From assembly GCA_031410595.1 (NCBI GenBank), contig JANNZM010000053.1, positions 85,601 to 149,600 on the forward strand: a DNA stretch of 64,000 bases. Direction: 5' to 3'. The position numbers and the translations under genes were made by a program. This DNA is from JANMCE01 sp031410595. Its GTDB lineage: Bacteria > Actinomycetota > Acidimicrobiia > Acidimicrobiales > Ilumatobacteraceae. This document shows positions 43,636-51,356 of the stretch, piece by piece. Numbering within the stretch: the stretch's first letter is position 1; every line of letters begins with the position of its first letter. Below the pieces are notes generated by a model. That model did no database searches. It was given only the letters and a program-made list of their open reading frames with translations, and was not told the DNA's origin.

Positions 43636-44831
43636 GTCGGGGTCCCCCAGGCAAGAAAAACTGGATTGTCGGCTACGAGGCGAAGGCCGCCCGAGCCGGG
43701 TAGAGCAGCGGCGTTGCTGATGGCAATTTGGGTGAGATGACCAAGCCGTTGGTGAGCGAGTGCAGCTCGGTCCAGGGCTGCGTAGGTGGCCACCACCACG
43801 CCGTTCGGGCGTAGCCGTCGGAGCGCGGTGTCAAGGACGTCGATGCCACCTCCACCTACGAAAACTCGGTCAGGATCGGGAAGCGACGCCAGCACCTCTG
43901 GTGCACTCCCGACCACCACATCGCACGTGACCCCAAGCCCCTCAGCGTTAGCTTTCACTCGTATGGCATCGTCCTCGTTCTGCTCGATGGCAATGACGCG
44001 TAGGCCAGGGGCGAGGGCCGCAGCCTCCACGGCAATTGAGCCGGAGCCGGCGCCGATATCCCAGAGCACCCCGGTGGATGGAAGGTCGAGGCGAGCCAGT
44101 GCCACGATGCGCACCTCAGGCTTCGTGATCATGCCGGCTCGATGATCGAACACACCGATGGGGCGCCCCCATCGCAGCGTTGGTTGCGAATTCGGTGCGG
44201 TGCGGGTGAGTACAGTGACTGACAATCCGTCGAACGAGCCAGCGGCCAGACCAGCGAGATCGGTGCGCGTGATCTGCTCCTGGTCGCTGCCCAGATGTGA
44301 ACAGACGGCCACGTCGTAGCGCTCGCCCAAAGCCAGCAGCAGCGCCCCGACCGCCTCCGGCGGCGTCGCGGGCGCAGTCAGCACAGCAGCTCGCCCGCAT
44401 CGTTGAATCTCGGCTACCGCGTCTTCCAGCGGCCGGCCATGGGCGGAGACCACCACAACATCGTCCCAGCTCATACCAAGTCGGGCCAGCGCCATGGCCA
44501 CCGAAGTGGGCGCCGGATGTACGGCCAAGCGATCGGCGCCAATTCGGGCTGCGAGCGCACGCACTACGCCGAAAAATCCGGGATCACCCGATGCCAGCAG
44601 ACAGATACTCCGGCCATCGTCTGCGGCAGTGGCGATGCGGTCAACGAAGGGCTTGAGTGCGCCGTGGAGCACCCACCGTTCAGCGCGGGTATTCTCGACG
44701 TAGGCCAGATGCCGACCAGATCCCACCAGCAGATCGGCCTCTGCCAACGCGAGCCTGGCTGCTGCACCGAACACTTCGCCGCCATGCATCCCAACCACGG
44801 CAACGTTGTTAGGCACGGGCCACAACCTCAT
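43632..44831 (-). CDS. cobL: Precorrin-6Y C5,15-methyltransferase, decarboxylating (CobL = CbiE+CbiT)
   Basis: A 399-residue two-domain enzyme. The N-terminal CbiE-type methylase has 'NVAVVGMHGGEVFGAAARLALAEADLLVG', 'LLASGDPGFFGVVRAL' and 'PAPTSVAMALARLGMSWDDVVVVSAHG'. From about residue 230 the CbiT-type Rossmann methyltransferase has 'ITKPEVRIVALARLDL', 'LWDIGAGSGSIAVEAAAL' (SAM motif I) and 'VIAIEQNEDDAIRVKANA'. CobL methylates C5 and C15 and removes the acetate side-chain carboxyl at C12. ATG at 44831 is chosen; GTG at 44816 overlapping the cbiD stop is an alternative. Confidence 0.93.
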   Translation of the reverse strand: MRLWPVPNNVAVVGMHGGEVFGAAARLALAEADLLVGSGRHLAYVENTRAERWVLHGALKPFVDRIATAADDGRSICLLASGDPGFFGVVRALAARIGADRLAVHPAPTSVAMALARLGMSWDDVVVVSAHGRPLEDAVAEIQRCGRAAVLTAPATPPEAVGALLLALGERYDVAVCSHLGSDQEQITRTDLAGLAAGSFDGLSVTVLTRTAPNSQPTLRWGRPIGVFDHRAGMITKPEVRIVALARLDLPSTGVLWDIGAGSGSIAVEAAALAPGLRVIAIEQNEDDAIRVKANAEGLGVTCDVVVGSAPEVLASLPDPDRVFVGGGGIDVLDTALRRLRPNGVVVATYAALDRAALAHQRLGHLTQIAISNAAALPGSGGLRLVADNPVFLAWGTPT

Positions 44832-45915
44832 CACCGTCAAAGTTCACCATCACCACTTCGATATCCATGGCGCCGTCGACATGTTCCCTGCATCGAGCAG
44901 CAGCCTGCTCGCACAACAGCCGGAGCGGCTCGATCTCATTGTGAGCAACGCAGGTTTCAAAGAAGTGGCGAGCGGTATTGGTATCAGTTGCACTTGCAAC
45001 TACTTCATCGGACGCCCCTGCGCGCCGGGCCACGTCTGCCATGAGGTCGCCGTCTACCTTCGAGCGCCGGTAGTGCGTCATCATCACGCCGGCTGCAAGT
45101 TTGGCGATCTTGCCAACCATGCCAACCCAGACCACCTTGCCGATACCGGCACCGGCGGCGCGACTTAGGGCGATACCGCTGAAATCTCCAACCTCAACGA
45201 AGCAGACCTGATCAAGATGGGGGTACAGCCGTTGGGCCGCGTCATCACTGCGACTGCCGGTGGCCAACACGACCGTGTCGCTCCCCTGGGCGGCTGCAAC
45301 GTCCACCTGCTGCACGACGCTGGCCCGGTAGCTGGCGGTGGAGAACGGTTTGACGATGCCCGTCGTGCCGAGAATGGAGATGCCGCCCAAGATGCCGAGC
45401 CGAGCGTTGGAGGTTTTGGCCGCCATCTCTTCGCCACCGGGCACAGAGATCGTCACGATGACCGGGCGGGTTGTTACCTCGGCTACTGCGGCGCGGATCA
45501 TCCGCTGTGGTACCGGGTTGATGGCGGGCGCCCCCACCGGCAGCCCGAGGCCTGGTTTGGTGATGGTGCCCACGCCGTCACCGCCGAGTACTTGCGTGCG
45601 CTTGGTGCCTTCTGGTGCCCAGGCGACGGTGGCGGTGAGGTGAGCGCCATGGGTGCAATCGGGATCGTCGCCGGCATCTTTTTCGATGGCGCATCGAAAC
45701 GGCACCGTAGGGTCGATGTCAACAACGGGAAAGCTCACCCTGGCCCCGCCAGGCAGCCCGACCTCTACGTCAACGGGTGGCGCACCGTGCGCCAGCCAGA
45801 TCGTGGCGGCCTTGGCGGCGGCCGATGAGCATGTACCCGTGGTCCACCCTGTCCGCAGGCCAGTGGTGACGGCCGCCATCTCCTCGGGGAGATCCGGTTC
45901 GTGAGTTGAACTCAC
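44809..45915 (-). CDS. cbiD: Cobalt-precorrin-5B C1-methyltransferase
   Basis: A 368-residue SAM-dependent methyltransferase of the early-cobalt (anaerobic-type) pathway. 'GLRTGWTTGTCSSAAAKAA' is the family N-terminal motif. 'DAGDDPDCTHGAHLTATV', 'GGDGVGTITKPGLGLPVGAPAINPVPQRMI', 'LGILGGISILGTTGIV', and 'VVWVGMVGKIAKLAAG' are further signature blocks. GTG at 45915 overlaps the cobM stop by 4 bases. With CbiG it marks a cobalt-first ring-contraction route. Confidence 0.95.
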   Translation of the reverse strand: MSSTHEPDLPEEMAAVTTGLRTGWTTGTCSSAAAKAATIWLAHGAPPVDVEVGLPGGARVSFPVVDIDPTVPFRCAIEKDAGDDPDCTHGAHLTATVAWAPEGTKRTQVLGGDGVGTITKPGLGLPVGAPAINPVPQRMIRAAVAEVTTRPVIVTISVPGGEEMAAKTSNARLGILGGISILGTTGIVKPFSTASYRASVVQQVDVAAAQGSDTVVLATGSRSDDAAQRLYPHLDQVCFVEVGDFSGIALSRAAGAGIGKVVWVGMVGKIAKLAAGVMMTHYRRSKVDGDLMADVARRAGASDEVVASATDTNTARHFFETCVAHNEIEPLRLLCEQAAARCREHVDGAMDIEVVMVNFDGDEVVARA

Positions 45916-46721
45916 TTCACCACGTTTCGCGAAGCACGACCAACGGTGTCTCCCTTGTTCGAACGGAGCCGATACGTGGTGGTGTACGTGGGTGAATACA
46001 GTTGGCTGCGCGCCGCGACCGGGCCATCGGCCAAGACATCGCCAACGAGCACCAGAACGGTCAGGGTGGCGCCAAGCGCCAGGAGGTCTTCTTCGAGTTG
46101 GCCAACCGTGGTTCGAACGATGCGCTCATCAGGCCACGAAACCCTCTCGACGATGGCGGCAGGGGTGTCGGGCGTGTAGCCCGAGGTAATGCCGAGCAGT
46201 TCTTCCTGCAGTTCCTTGGGTCGGGCTGCCGACAAGAAGATCGCCAGTGATGTCCCGTGCGGAGCGAACGCCGCCACCCCTTCATTCGCCGGCATCGATG
46301 CGTTGGTTCGGCCGGCAAGGCGGGTGAACACCACGCTTTGGGCAACCGTCGGAACGGTGAGCTCCTTGCGCAGCGCGGCGGCGGCCGCCGCGACTGACGT
46401 CACGCCAGGCACAATCTCGTACTCCCGATGGTTCTCGATACACCAGTCAATCTGCTCGCCAATGGCGCCGTACACACTCGGGTCACCGGAGTGAAGCCGC
46501 ACGATGGCCGCGTCGGGATGGGCGGCATAGACAGCGGTGACATCTTCGAGCGTCATCGTCTTTGAGTCATGCGCTTCTACATCGCCATGGCAGTGATCAA
46601 GCAAGGCTTCTGGCACCAGTGACGACGCCCAGATGACCACGTCGGCGGCCGCGAGCTTTTGGGCACCGCGGAGGGTGATGAGGTCTGCTGCGCCTGGTCC
46701 GGCGCCAACGAAAGAGATCAT
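45912..46721 (-). CDS. cobM: Precorrin-4 C11-methyltransferase
   Basis: A 269-residue tetrapyrrole methylase (CobM/CbiF). 'ISFVGAGPGAADLITLRGAQKLAAADVVIWASSLVPEALL' is the N-terminal signature, 'IVRLHSGDPSVYGAIGEQ' the SAM-binding loop, 'YEIVPGVTSVAAAAAALRKELTVPTVAQSVVFTR' the substrate region, and 'SLAIFLSAARPKELQEELL' follows. It methylates C11. ATG at 46721 overlaps the cobI stop (ATGA), and its own stop overlaps cbiD. Confidence 0.96.
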   Translation of the reverse strand: MISFVGAGPGAADLITLRGAQKLAAADVVIWASSLVPEALLDHCHGDVEAHDSKTMTLEDVTAVYAAHPDAAIVRLHSGDPSVYGAIGEQIDWCIENHREYEIVPGVTSVAAAAAALRKELTVPTVAQSVVFTRLAGRTNASMPANEGVAAFAPHGTSLAIFLSAARPKELQEELLGITSGYTPDTPAAIVERVSWPDERIVRTTVGQLEEDLLALGATLTVLVLVGDVLADGPVAARSQLYSPTYTTTYRLRSNKGDTVGRASRNVVK

Positions 46722-47617
46722 GAAGTGGCCTTCACAGGAGGAAGCAAACGCTTCGGAGGAACGATGACAGTAGCGAGATAGCTGGCCGGGCGATCGGCCA
46801 CGTCGGCGACGGCGGCCAAGCGCTCGCCGGGTAAGCCCAACAGCTCACCAACGACCGCGCCTTCCAGACGGCCGAGTGCGCGCAATTTTTCGGCAACCTC
46901 TGGGAGGTGACGCCCGCCCTTGTAGAGAACAACCGCTTGATCGGCGTCAGCGAGCGCCTCATCAAGGTGGCGGGCGTCATCCAATAGCGTCACCAGCGAC
47001 AGCCGCTCGCTGCCGTCGACCACCACGGTGCGGGATCTGGAGGCCAGTTCCTGAAAGGCCATGATGCCGGCCACCGTGTCGATCGGGACGCTTGGTCGGG
47101 ACGCGGAGACGAACTCGGCTACCGACGAAAAGGTGGAGTAGATGTTGGGGTCGCCAAGCGTGATGAACGCAACATGTTCACCACGGTCGAGCGATTCCAG
47201 AAGGCGCGCTGCGGCATCGCGAATGGCGGCATCTCGCGAAGGTGAGTCCACCTGCATCACAAACACCAGCCGCTCTACCTTCGCTTGTGGCACCGCCTCG
47301 CGAACAATGGTCTCGGCTCGACCGATGGCATCAAGTGCTGTGGTTGGTGCAAAGACGCGATCAGCACCGGCCAACACTGCGCAGGCGCGATGCGTCAGCA
47401 AATCTGCGGCGCCGGGACCGACACCGACACCCGTGAGTCTTGGTCCGGCCTTTGGGGGCGTGACGGCTCTGGCCGGTGTCGACTCTTGATCGCTACCGGC
47501 GACCAAGCGCTCAAGTGCCATGCGGATCAAGTCGGCCTCAGACCGGCCCCATCGTTGAGAGAGTCCGGCCAGCGCGGTCTTCAGCTCGTCCGGCAGGTAG
47601 ACCGATGTCTTGAGCAC
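46718..47617 (-). CDS. cobI: Fusion: ribbon-helix-helix DNA-binding domain + precorrin-2 C20-methyltransferase (CobI/CbiL)
   Basis: A 299-residue fusion. Residues 1-~45 ('LKTSVYLPDELKTALAGLSQ' followed by 'SEADLIRMALERLV') are an Arc/CopG-type ribbon-helix-helix. After a Pro/Ala linker, residues ~60-290 are CobI/CbiL: 'LTGVGVGPGAADLLTHRACAVLAGADRVFAP', 'FITLGDPNIYSTFSSVAEFV', 'VPIDTVAGIMAFQELAS' and 'AVVLYKGGRHLPEV'. CobI transfers a methyl to C20 of precorrin-2 or cobalt-factor II. GTG at 47617 directly follows short repeats at 47618-47638. Losing the RHH part would leave no good start for the enzyme, so the fusion appears real. Confidence 0.9.
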   Translation of the reverse strand: MLKTSVYLPDELKTALAGLSQRWGRSEADLIRMALERLVAGSDQESTPARAVTPPKAGPRLTGVGVGPGAADLLTHRACAVLAGADRVFAPTTALDAIGRAETIVREAVPQAKVERLVFVMQVDSPSRDAAIRDAAARLLESLDRGEHVAFITLGDPNIYSTFSSVAEFVSASRPSVPIDTVAGIMAFQELASRSRTVVVDGSERLSLVTLLDDARHLDEALADADQAVVLYKGGRHLPEVAEKLRALGRLEGAVVGELLGLPGERLAAVADVADRPASYLATVIVPPKRLLPPVKATS

Positions 47618-47638
47618 CTACGTAGGGTATGCATAGGG
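47618..47638 (-). promoter_or_regulatory. Direct and inverted repeats at the cobI start, candidate RHH operator
   Basis: Immediately before the GTG: palindrome CTACGTAG at 47618-47625, palindrome ATGCAT at 47629-47634, and TAGGG at 47623-47627 and 47634-47638, 11 bases apart. RHH repressors bind such short helical-turn-spaced repeats. Read leftward, TATGCA or TACCCT could be the -10. Confidence 0.4.
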
Positions 47639-47672
47639 CACACCTCGCTACAAGCCCGGTTCGTTGAACTCC

Positions 47673-49004
47673 TCATCCCGTTCGCTCGTAAGCGGAGCGG
47701 ACGAAGGATTCGGCGAGGTCGGGGCGGGTAGCAAGGTGGACGTGCAGATAGGTAGCAAGCATGGTCGGGGTGGCGAAACCGTCGGTGCGGTTGGTGAAGC
47801 GGCTTTCGAGCTGAAGGGCATCACCAGGCGGCGTGACGGTTGAGTAGTGGAACTCATGACCCCGAAACTCGGTTCCAGTGGGTCCGAGTGGCGTCTCGGT
47901 GAGCGTGCGGGCCGCGCGGTAGCCGAGGTGCAAACGCTTGGTCATTGTTCCAACGGCCTCAACGAGGCCCGCGAGTTTGTGTTCATCGAGCGAGCCGCAC
48001 AGCCAAAGAAGCCCACCACATTCGGCCCACACCACGAGGCCGTCGGTGATACGTCGTTGAAGGTCATCGAGCAGGGCATGGTTTTCGCCGAGTTCCGCTG
48101 CGAAGACTTCGGGGAACCCTCCGCCCGCCACAAGTCCGGCGACGCCTTCGGGCATTGGGTCGCGACGCGGGTCGAACGGGATCAGTTCAGCTCCCGCTGC
48201 CGCGAGCATCTCGAGGTTGTCGGGATAGCAGAAACTGAACGCCGGGCCGCTCGCTACGGCAATCCGAGGTGTCCCAACGTGCCGAGGTTCGGCAAGTGGA
48301 TCGATCACCATCGACGGTGCCGACCGAGCGAGCTGTTCAAGGGCTTCGAGGTCGCAACCGCGTTCGATGAACGACGCAAGCCGGTCGAGCGACGCCGCAA
48401 CGCGCTCGGGTTGTTCCACGACAGGCACAAGACCGAGGTGACGATCACGCCACACCAGACTGTCATCGCGCCGAAGCACACCAAAGACCGGCATCTCGAT
48501 TGCGGCGAGCGCTTCACGCAGCATGATCTCGTGGTTGTCACTGCCGACCTGGTTGAGGACCACACCGGCTACCTGAATCCTTGGATCAAACGACCGATAG
48601 CCCGACACCAATGCGGCGACCGACTGCGACACTGATCGAGCATCGACGACAAGTACAACGGGAGCACCTAGACAACGAGCAACGTCCGCGGTGGAGGCTG
48701 CTCCCCCGTCGGCTGCGCCGTCGAACAGGCCCATGACACCTTCGACGATCAGGAGGTCGCAACCCTGCGCCGCCCGATCGGCTAGCGGCGGCATTGCCGA
48801 CGCGCCGCACATCCACGCGTCGAGGTTGCGACCGGGTCGTCCGGTGGCCGCACTGTGATAACCGGGGTCGATGAAGTCCGGGCCGACCTTGGCCGAAGCG
48901 ACCCGAAGGTCGCGACGACGAAACGCGGCCATCAAACCCGACGCAACGGTGGTCTTCCCAACCCCCGACGATGTTCCCGCGATAACGAGGCGAGGGCCGA
49001 GCAC
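47673..49004 (-). CDS. cobB: Cobyrinic (hydrogenobyrinic) acid a,c-diamide synthase
   Basis: A 443-residue glutamine-dependent amidase-ligase (CobB/CbiA). The N-terminal dethiobiotin-synthetase-like ATPase has P-loop 'GTSSGVGKTTVASGL' and 'VGPDFIDPGYHSAATGRPGRNLD'. The C-terminal class I glutaminase has 'VAGLVAGGGFPEVFAAEL', where the Gly-rich oxyanion turn lies, and 'LVVWAECGGLLWLCG' with the nucleophile Cys. 'HEFHYSTV' near the end supplies the catalytic His. GTG at 49004 follows the cobO stop with no gap (TAG then GTG), so these two form a pair. Confidence 0.95.
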   Translation of the reverse strand: MLGPRLVIAGTSSGVGKTTVASGLMAAFRRRDLRVASAKVGPDFIDPGYHSAATGRPGRNLDAWMCGASAMPPLADRAAQGCDLLIVEGVMGLFDGAADGGAASTADVARCLGAPVVLVVDARSVSQSVAALVSGYRSFDPRIQVAGVVLNQVGSDNHEIMLREALAAIEMPVFGVLRRDDSLVWRDRHLGLVPVVEQPERVAASLDRLASFIERGCDLEALEQLARSAPSMVIDPLAEPRHVGTPRIAVASGPAFSFCYPDNLEMLAAAGAELIPFDPRRDPMPEGVAGLVAGGGFPEVFAAELGENHALLDDLQRRITDGLVVWAECGGLLWLCGSLDEHKLAGLVEAVGTMTKRLHLGYRAARTLTETPLGPTGTEFRGHEFHYSTVTPPGDALQLESRFTNRTDGFATPTMLATYLHVHLATRPDLAESFVRSAYERTG

Positions 49005-49529
49005 CTAGTACTCGATGCCCTTACGAGCCTTGATGCCTTCATCGATGGCGTGCTTGATCTTCACCATCTCGGTCACGGTGTTTGCAATTGCAATCACTTC
49101 CGGCGGCGCGTCTCGACCGGTGACAACAACATTGGTCTTCTCGGCTCGGTTCGTGATGGCCTCGACAACGTCTTCGACCGGAACCCAGCCGTACTTCACG
49201 GCGTAGGTGACCTCGTCCAAAATGACCATGTCGTAGTCACCCGATGTGAGCTTTTCCTTGGCCACCTCCCACGCGTGCCGACCCTTGGCGACAGTCTCGT
49301 CCATGTCGGTGGACTCCCACGTGAAGCTGTCCCCCATGGTGTGCCACTCGATGCCGAGGTGCTCGGCCAACTTGCGTTCGCCCGTCTTCCACTTCTCGCT
49401 TTTAATAAACTGCACCACCACAACGGTCCAGCCTCTTGCCCACGAACGACCCATCACGCCGAATGCGGCCGACGACTTCCCTTTGCCCTTACCAGTGTTC
49501 ACCAGGACGATCGAGCCAGCGCGTGCCAT
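49005..49529 (-). CDS. cobO: Cob(I)yrinic acid a,c-diamide adenosyltransferase (CobO/BtuR type)
   Basis: A 174-residue corrinoid adenosyltransferase of the CobA/CobO/BtuR family. The modified P-loop 'VNTGKGKGKSSAAFGVMGRSW' binds ATP. 'VVVVQFIKSEKWKTGER' and 'MVILDEVTYAVKYGWV' are signature blocks, and 'VVVTGRDAPPEVIAIANTVTEMV' is the ending. It adds the adenosyl group to Co(I). ATG at 49529 matches the family start; longer in-frame sequence upstream overlaps the riboswitch region. First gene of the leftward arm, divergent from the riboswitch. Confidence 0.95.
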   Translation of the reverse strand: MARAGSIVLVNTGKGKGKSSAAFGVMGRSWARGWTVVVVQFIKSEKWKTGERKLAEHLGIEWHTMGDSFTWESTDMDETVAKGRHAWEVAKEKLTSGDYDMVILDEVTYAVKYGWVPVEDVVEAITNRAEKTNVVVTGRDAPPEVIAIANTVTEMVKIKHAIDEGIKARKGIEY

Positions 49530-49574
49530 GCCCCAACCGTACCTATCCGGAGGCAAGAACCAGGAATGCCGCGT

Positions 49575-49715
49575 GGTAGCTTGGGCGTGTTCGGCATCAG
49601 CCGGGCACGACGTGTCGAGCGAAGTCCGGTGAGATTCCGGCGCTGTCCCGCAACGGTAAAGGCTTCGGCCAAGCCCGGTCGCCTCGATCCGACGTTTGTT
49701 CGACACGCCTCGATG
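49575..49715 (+). ncRNA. Cobalamin riboswitch
   Basis: The core 'GTCCGGTGAGATTCCGGCGC' (49624-49643) is followed by the B12-box 'CTGTCCCGCAACGGTAAAG' (49643-49661) and 'AAGCCCGGTCGCCTCGATCC', the classic order of adenosylcobalamin aptamers. It faces right, towards the cobQ arm. Such switches turn OFF expression when B12 is bound. Exact boundaries are approximate. Confidence 0.94.
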
Positions 49716-49732
49716 GACAGGTGATCGGCTCC

Positions 49733-49775
49733 GGCCCCTCCCCTGCCCCCGCAGAGGCACCGTGAGAAAGGGGCC
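49733..49775 (+). promoter_or_regulatory. Hairpin next to the Shine-Dalgarno, likely riboswitch expression platform
   Basis: GGCCCCT (49733-49739) is complementary to AGGGGCC (49769-49775). The AGGA ribosome binding site (49776-49779) follows directly. When formed, the stem would crowd that site, consistent with translational control. No T-run is seen. Confidence 0.5.
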
Positions 49776-49782
49776 AGGAACA

Positions 49783-49857
49783 ATGCATATCTCCGAAGGT
49801 TTCCTACCCATACTCGCAGCATGGATGCGCGCCCAGTCATCGGACATACCCACGTGA
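49783..49857 (+). CDS. 24-codon leader reading frame with the N-terminus of cobalt transporter CbiM
   Basis: ATG at 49783 has an AGGA Shine-Dalgarno at 49776-49779. It encodes 'MHISEGFLPILAAW', matching the start of CbiM/NikM proteins ('MHIxxGFLP'), whose N-terminal Met-His binds the metal. After ~14 residues homology ends, and the frame runs into cobQ, stopping at TGA 49855-49857, which overlaps a GTG start for cobQ (GTGA). It is either a remnant left after deletion of cbiM or a coupling peptide now serving cobQ. No other CbiM, CbiN, CbiQ or CbiO sequence is in the window. Confidence 0.6.
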   Translation: MHISEGFLPILAAWMRAQSSDIPT

Positions 49858-51356
49858 CGCTTACCGGTGGATTGATGGTGTGCGGCACCACAAGTGACGC
49901 AGGCAAGAGCCAACTCGTGGCCGGGTTGTGTCGAGTACTCTCACGCAAAGGTGTTCGGGTCGCGCCGTTCAAGGCGCAGAACATGGCGTTGAACTCTGCT
50001 ATCACCCCAGCCGGTCACGAGATCGGTCGGGCCCAGGTGATGCAGGCCGCGGCTGCGGGTATCGAGCCCGAAGTGATGATGAACCCGGTCCTGTTGAAGC
50101 CTACGGGCGAACGCACCAGCCAAGTCGTGGTGCTCGGACGGGCCATTGGTGAGATGTCGGCTGCGGCGTATCATGACTACAAGCCGCAACTGTTGGTCAC
50201 CGTGCTCGATGCGCTTTCCGACCTTCGCACTCGCTTCGATGTGGTGTTGCTCGAGGGTGCGGGAAGCCCAACCGAAATCAACCTGTTGGCCCACGACATT
50301 GTGAATCTCCGCATCGCCCATGAGGCGGGCCTGCCGGCCATTGTGGTTGGCGACATCAACCTCGGTGGCGTCTTTGCGGCGTTGTACGGCACGGTCGGCT
50401 TGCTGCCACCGCATTATCGCTCGCTGGTGCGCGGGTTCGTCATCAACAAGCTCCGCGGTGACCCTGCCCTGCTGCTCGACGGCACTGCGCAACTCGAAGC
50501 CGCATGCGGCGTGCCGACGCTTGGTGTAATTCCCTGGCTCCACGACCTAGCCCTTGACGCAGAGGATTCACTGGCCCTGTCCGGTCCACGACCGCGTGCG
50601 CAGGGGGCGCCTCTGGCCGACACGCTGGACATTGCGGTGGTTGCGTTTCCGCGGCTATCGAATTTCACCGACGTCGATCCACTCTGTATCGAGCCGGGCG
50701 TCAGCGTGCGTTTCGTGCACGACACATCGGGCATTGGCCGACCCGATCTCCTCATCCTGCCCGGTACTAAGGCCACCGTGGCTGACCTGGCGTGGCTGCG
50801 CGAGCGGCGCTTCCCAGAGGCTCTTGCCGCGCTCGATGCACCGGTGCTTGGCATCTGCGGTGGCTATCAAATGCTCGGTGCCACCATTGATGATCCGGTG
50901 GAATCCGCAGCCGGTCGGGTCGACGGGCTCGGACTGTTACCAGTGGCGACTGTCTTTGAACCACTGAAGGTCACTCGCCAAGTGCATGGCTCCGTTGGCA
51001 CCGACGATGTGCACGGCTACCAGATTCATCACGGTCGAGTTCATCCAACGGGAGGCACGCCGTGGCTCACGTTGACGGACGGAACCGTTGAGGGTGTGGC
51101 CGACGGTCGCTTCATGGGCACCACGATCCATGGCCTTTTCGAGGCTGACGGCTTCCGGCACACCTTCCTTCGCGACATAGCGGAGCGGTCTGGAAAGACG
51201 TGGGCCTCAGCCGGCGTTTCGTACGCGGCTGCGCGCGAAAGCCAGTTCGACCGTTTGGCCGATGCCATCGAGCGGCACGTTGACATGGCCGCCATCGAGC
51301 GGCTGGTTTCTCTCGGGGCTCTTGGTTCCCGCACACCCGCCGGAGCCTTCGCATGA
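49854..51356 (+). CDS. cobQ: Cobyric acid synthase (adenosylcobyric acid synthase)
   Basis: A 500-residue ATP-dependent amidotransferase that amidates side chains b, d, e and g. 'LMVCGTTSDAGKSQLVAGLCRVL' is the P-loop, 'APFKAQNMALNSAIT' and 'EVMMNPVLLKP' follow, and the C-terminal glutaminase has 'VLGICGGYQMLG' with the nucleophile Cys, and 'YQIHHGR' and 'TTIHGLFEAD'. GTG at 49854 overlaps the leader stop (GTGA), so it is preferred. An ATG at 49821 would add 11 residues. Its own stop overlaps cobN (ATGA). Confidence 0.94.
   Translation: MTLTGGLMVCGTTSDAGKSQLVAGLCRVLSRKGVRVAPFKAQNMALNSAITPAGHEIGRAQVMQAAAAGIEPEVMMNPVLLKPTGERTSQVVVLGRAIGEMSAAAYHDYKPQLLVTVLDALSDLRTRFDVVLLEGAGSPTEINLLAHDIVNLRIAHEAGLPAIVVGDINLGGVFAALYGTVGLLPPHYRSLVRGFVINKLRGDPALLLDGTAQLEAACGVPTLGVIPWLHDLALDAEDSLALSGPRPRAQGAPLADTLDIAVVAFPRLSNFTDVDPLCIEPGVSVRFVHDTSGIGRPDLLILPGTKATVADLAWLRERRFPEALAALDAPVLGICGGYQMLGATIDDPVESAAGRVDGLGLLPVATVFEPLKVTRQVHGSVGTDDVHGYQIHHGRVHPTGGTPWLTLTDGTVEGVADGRFMGTTIHGLFEADGFRHTFLRDIAERSGKTWASAGVSYAAARESQFDRLADAIERHVDMAAIERLVSLGALGSRTPAGAFA

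Noticed and set aside
49821..49853. ATG at 49821 as the only possible cobQ start
   Set aside because: It is possible, but it lacks its own Shine-Dalgarno, while GTG 49854 overlaps the leader stop in the same GTGA style as other junctions here. Kept as an alternative.
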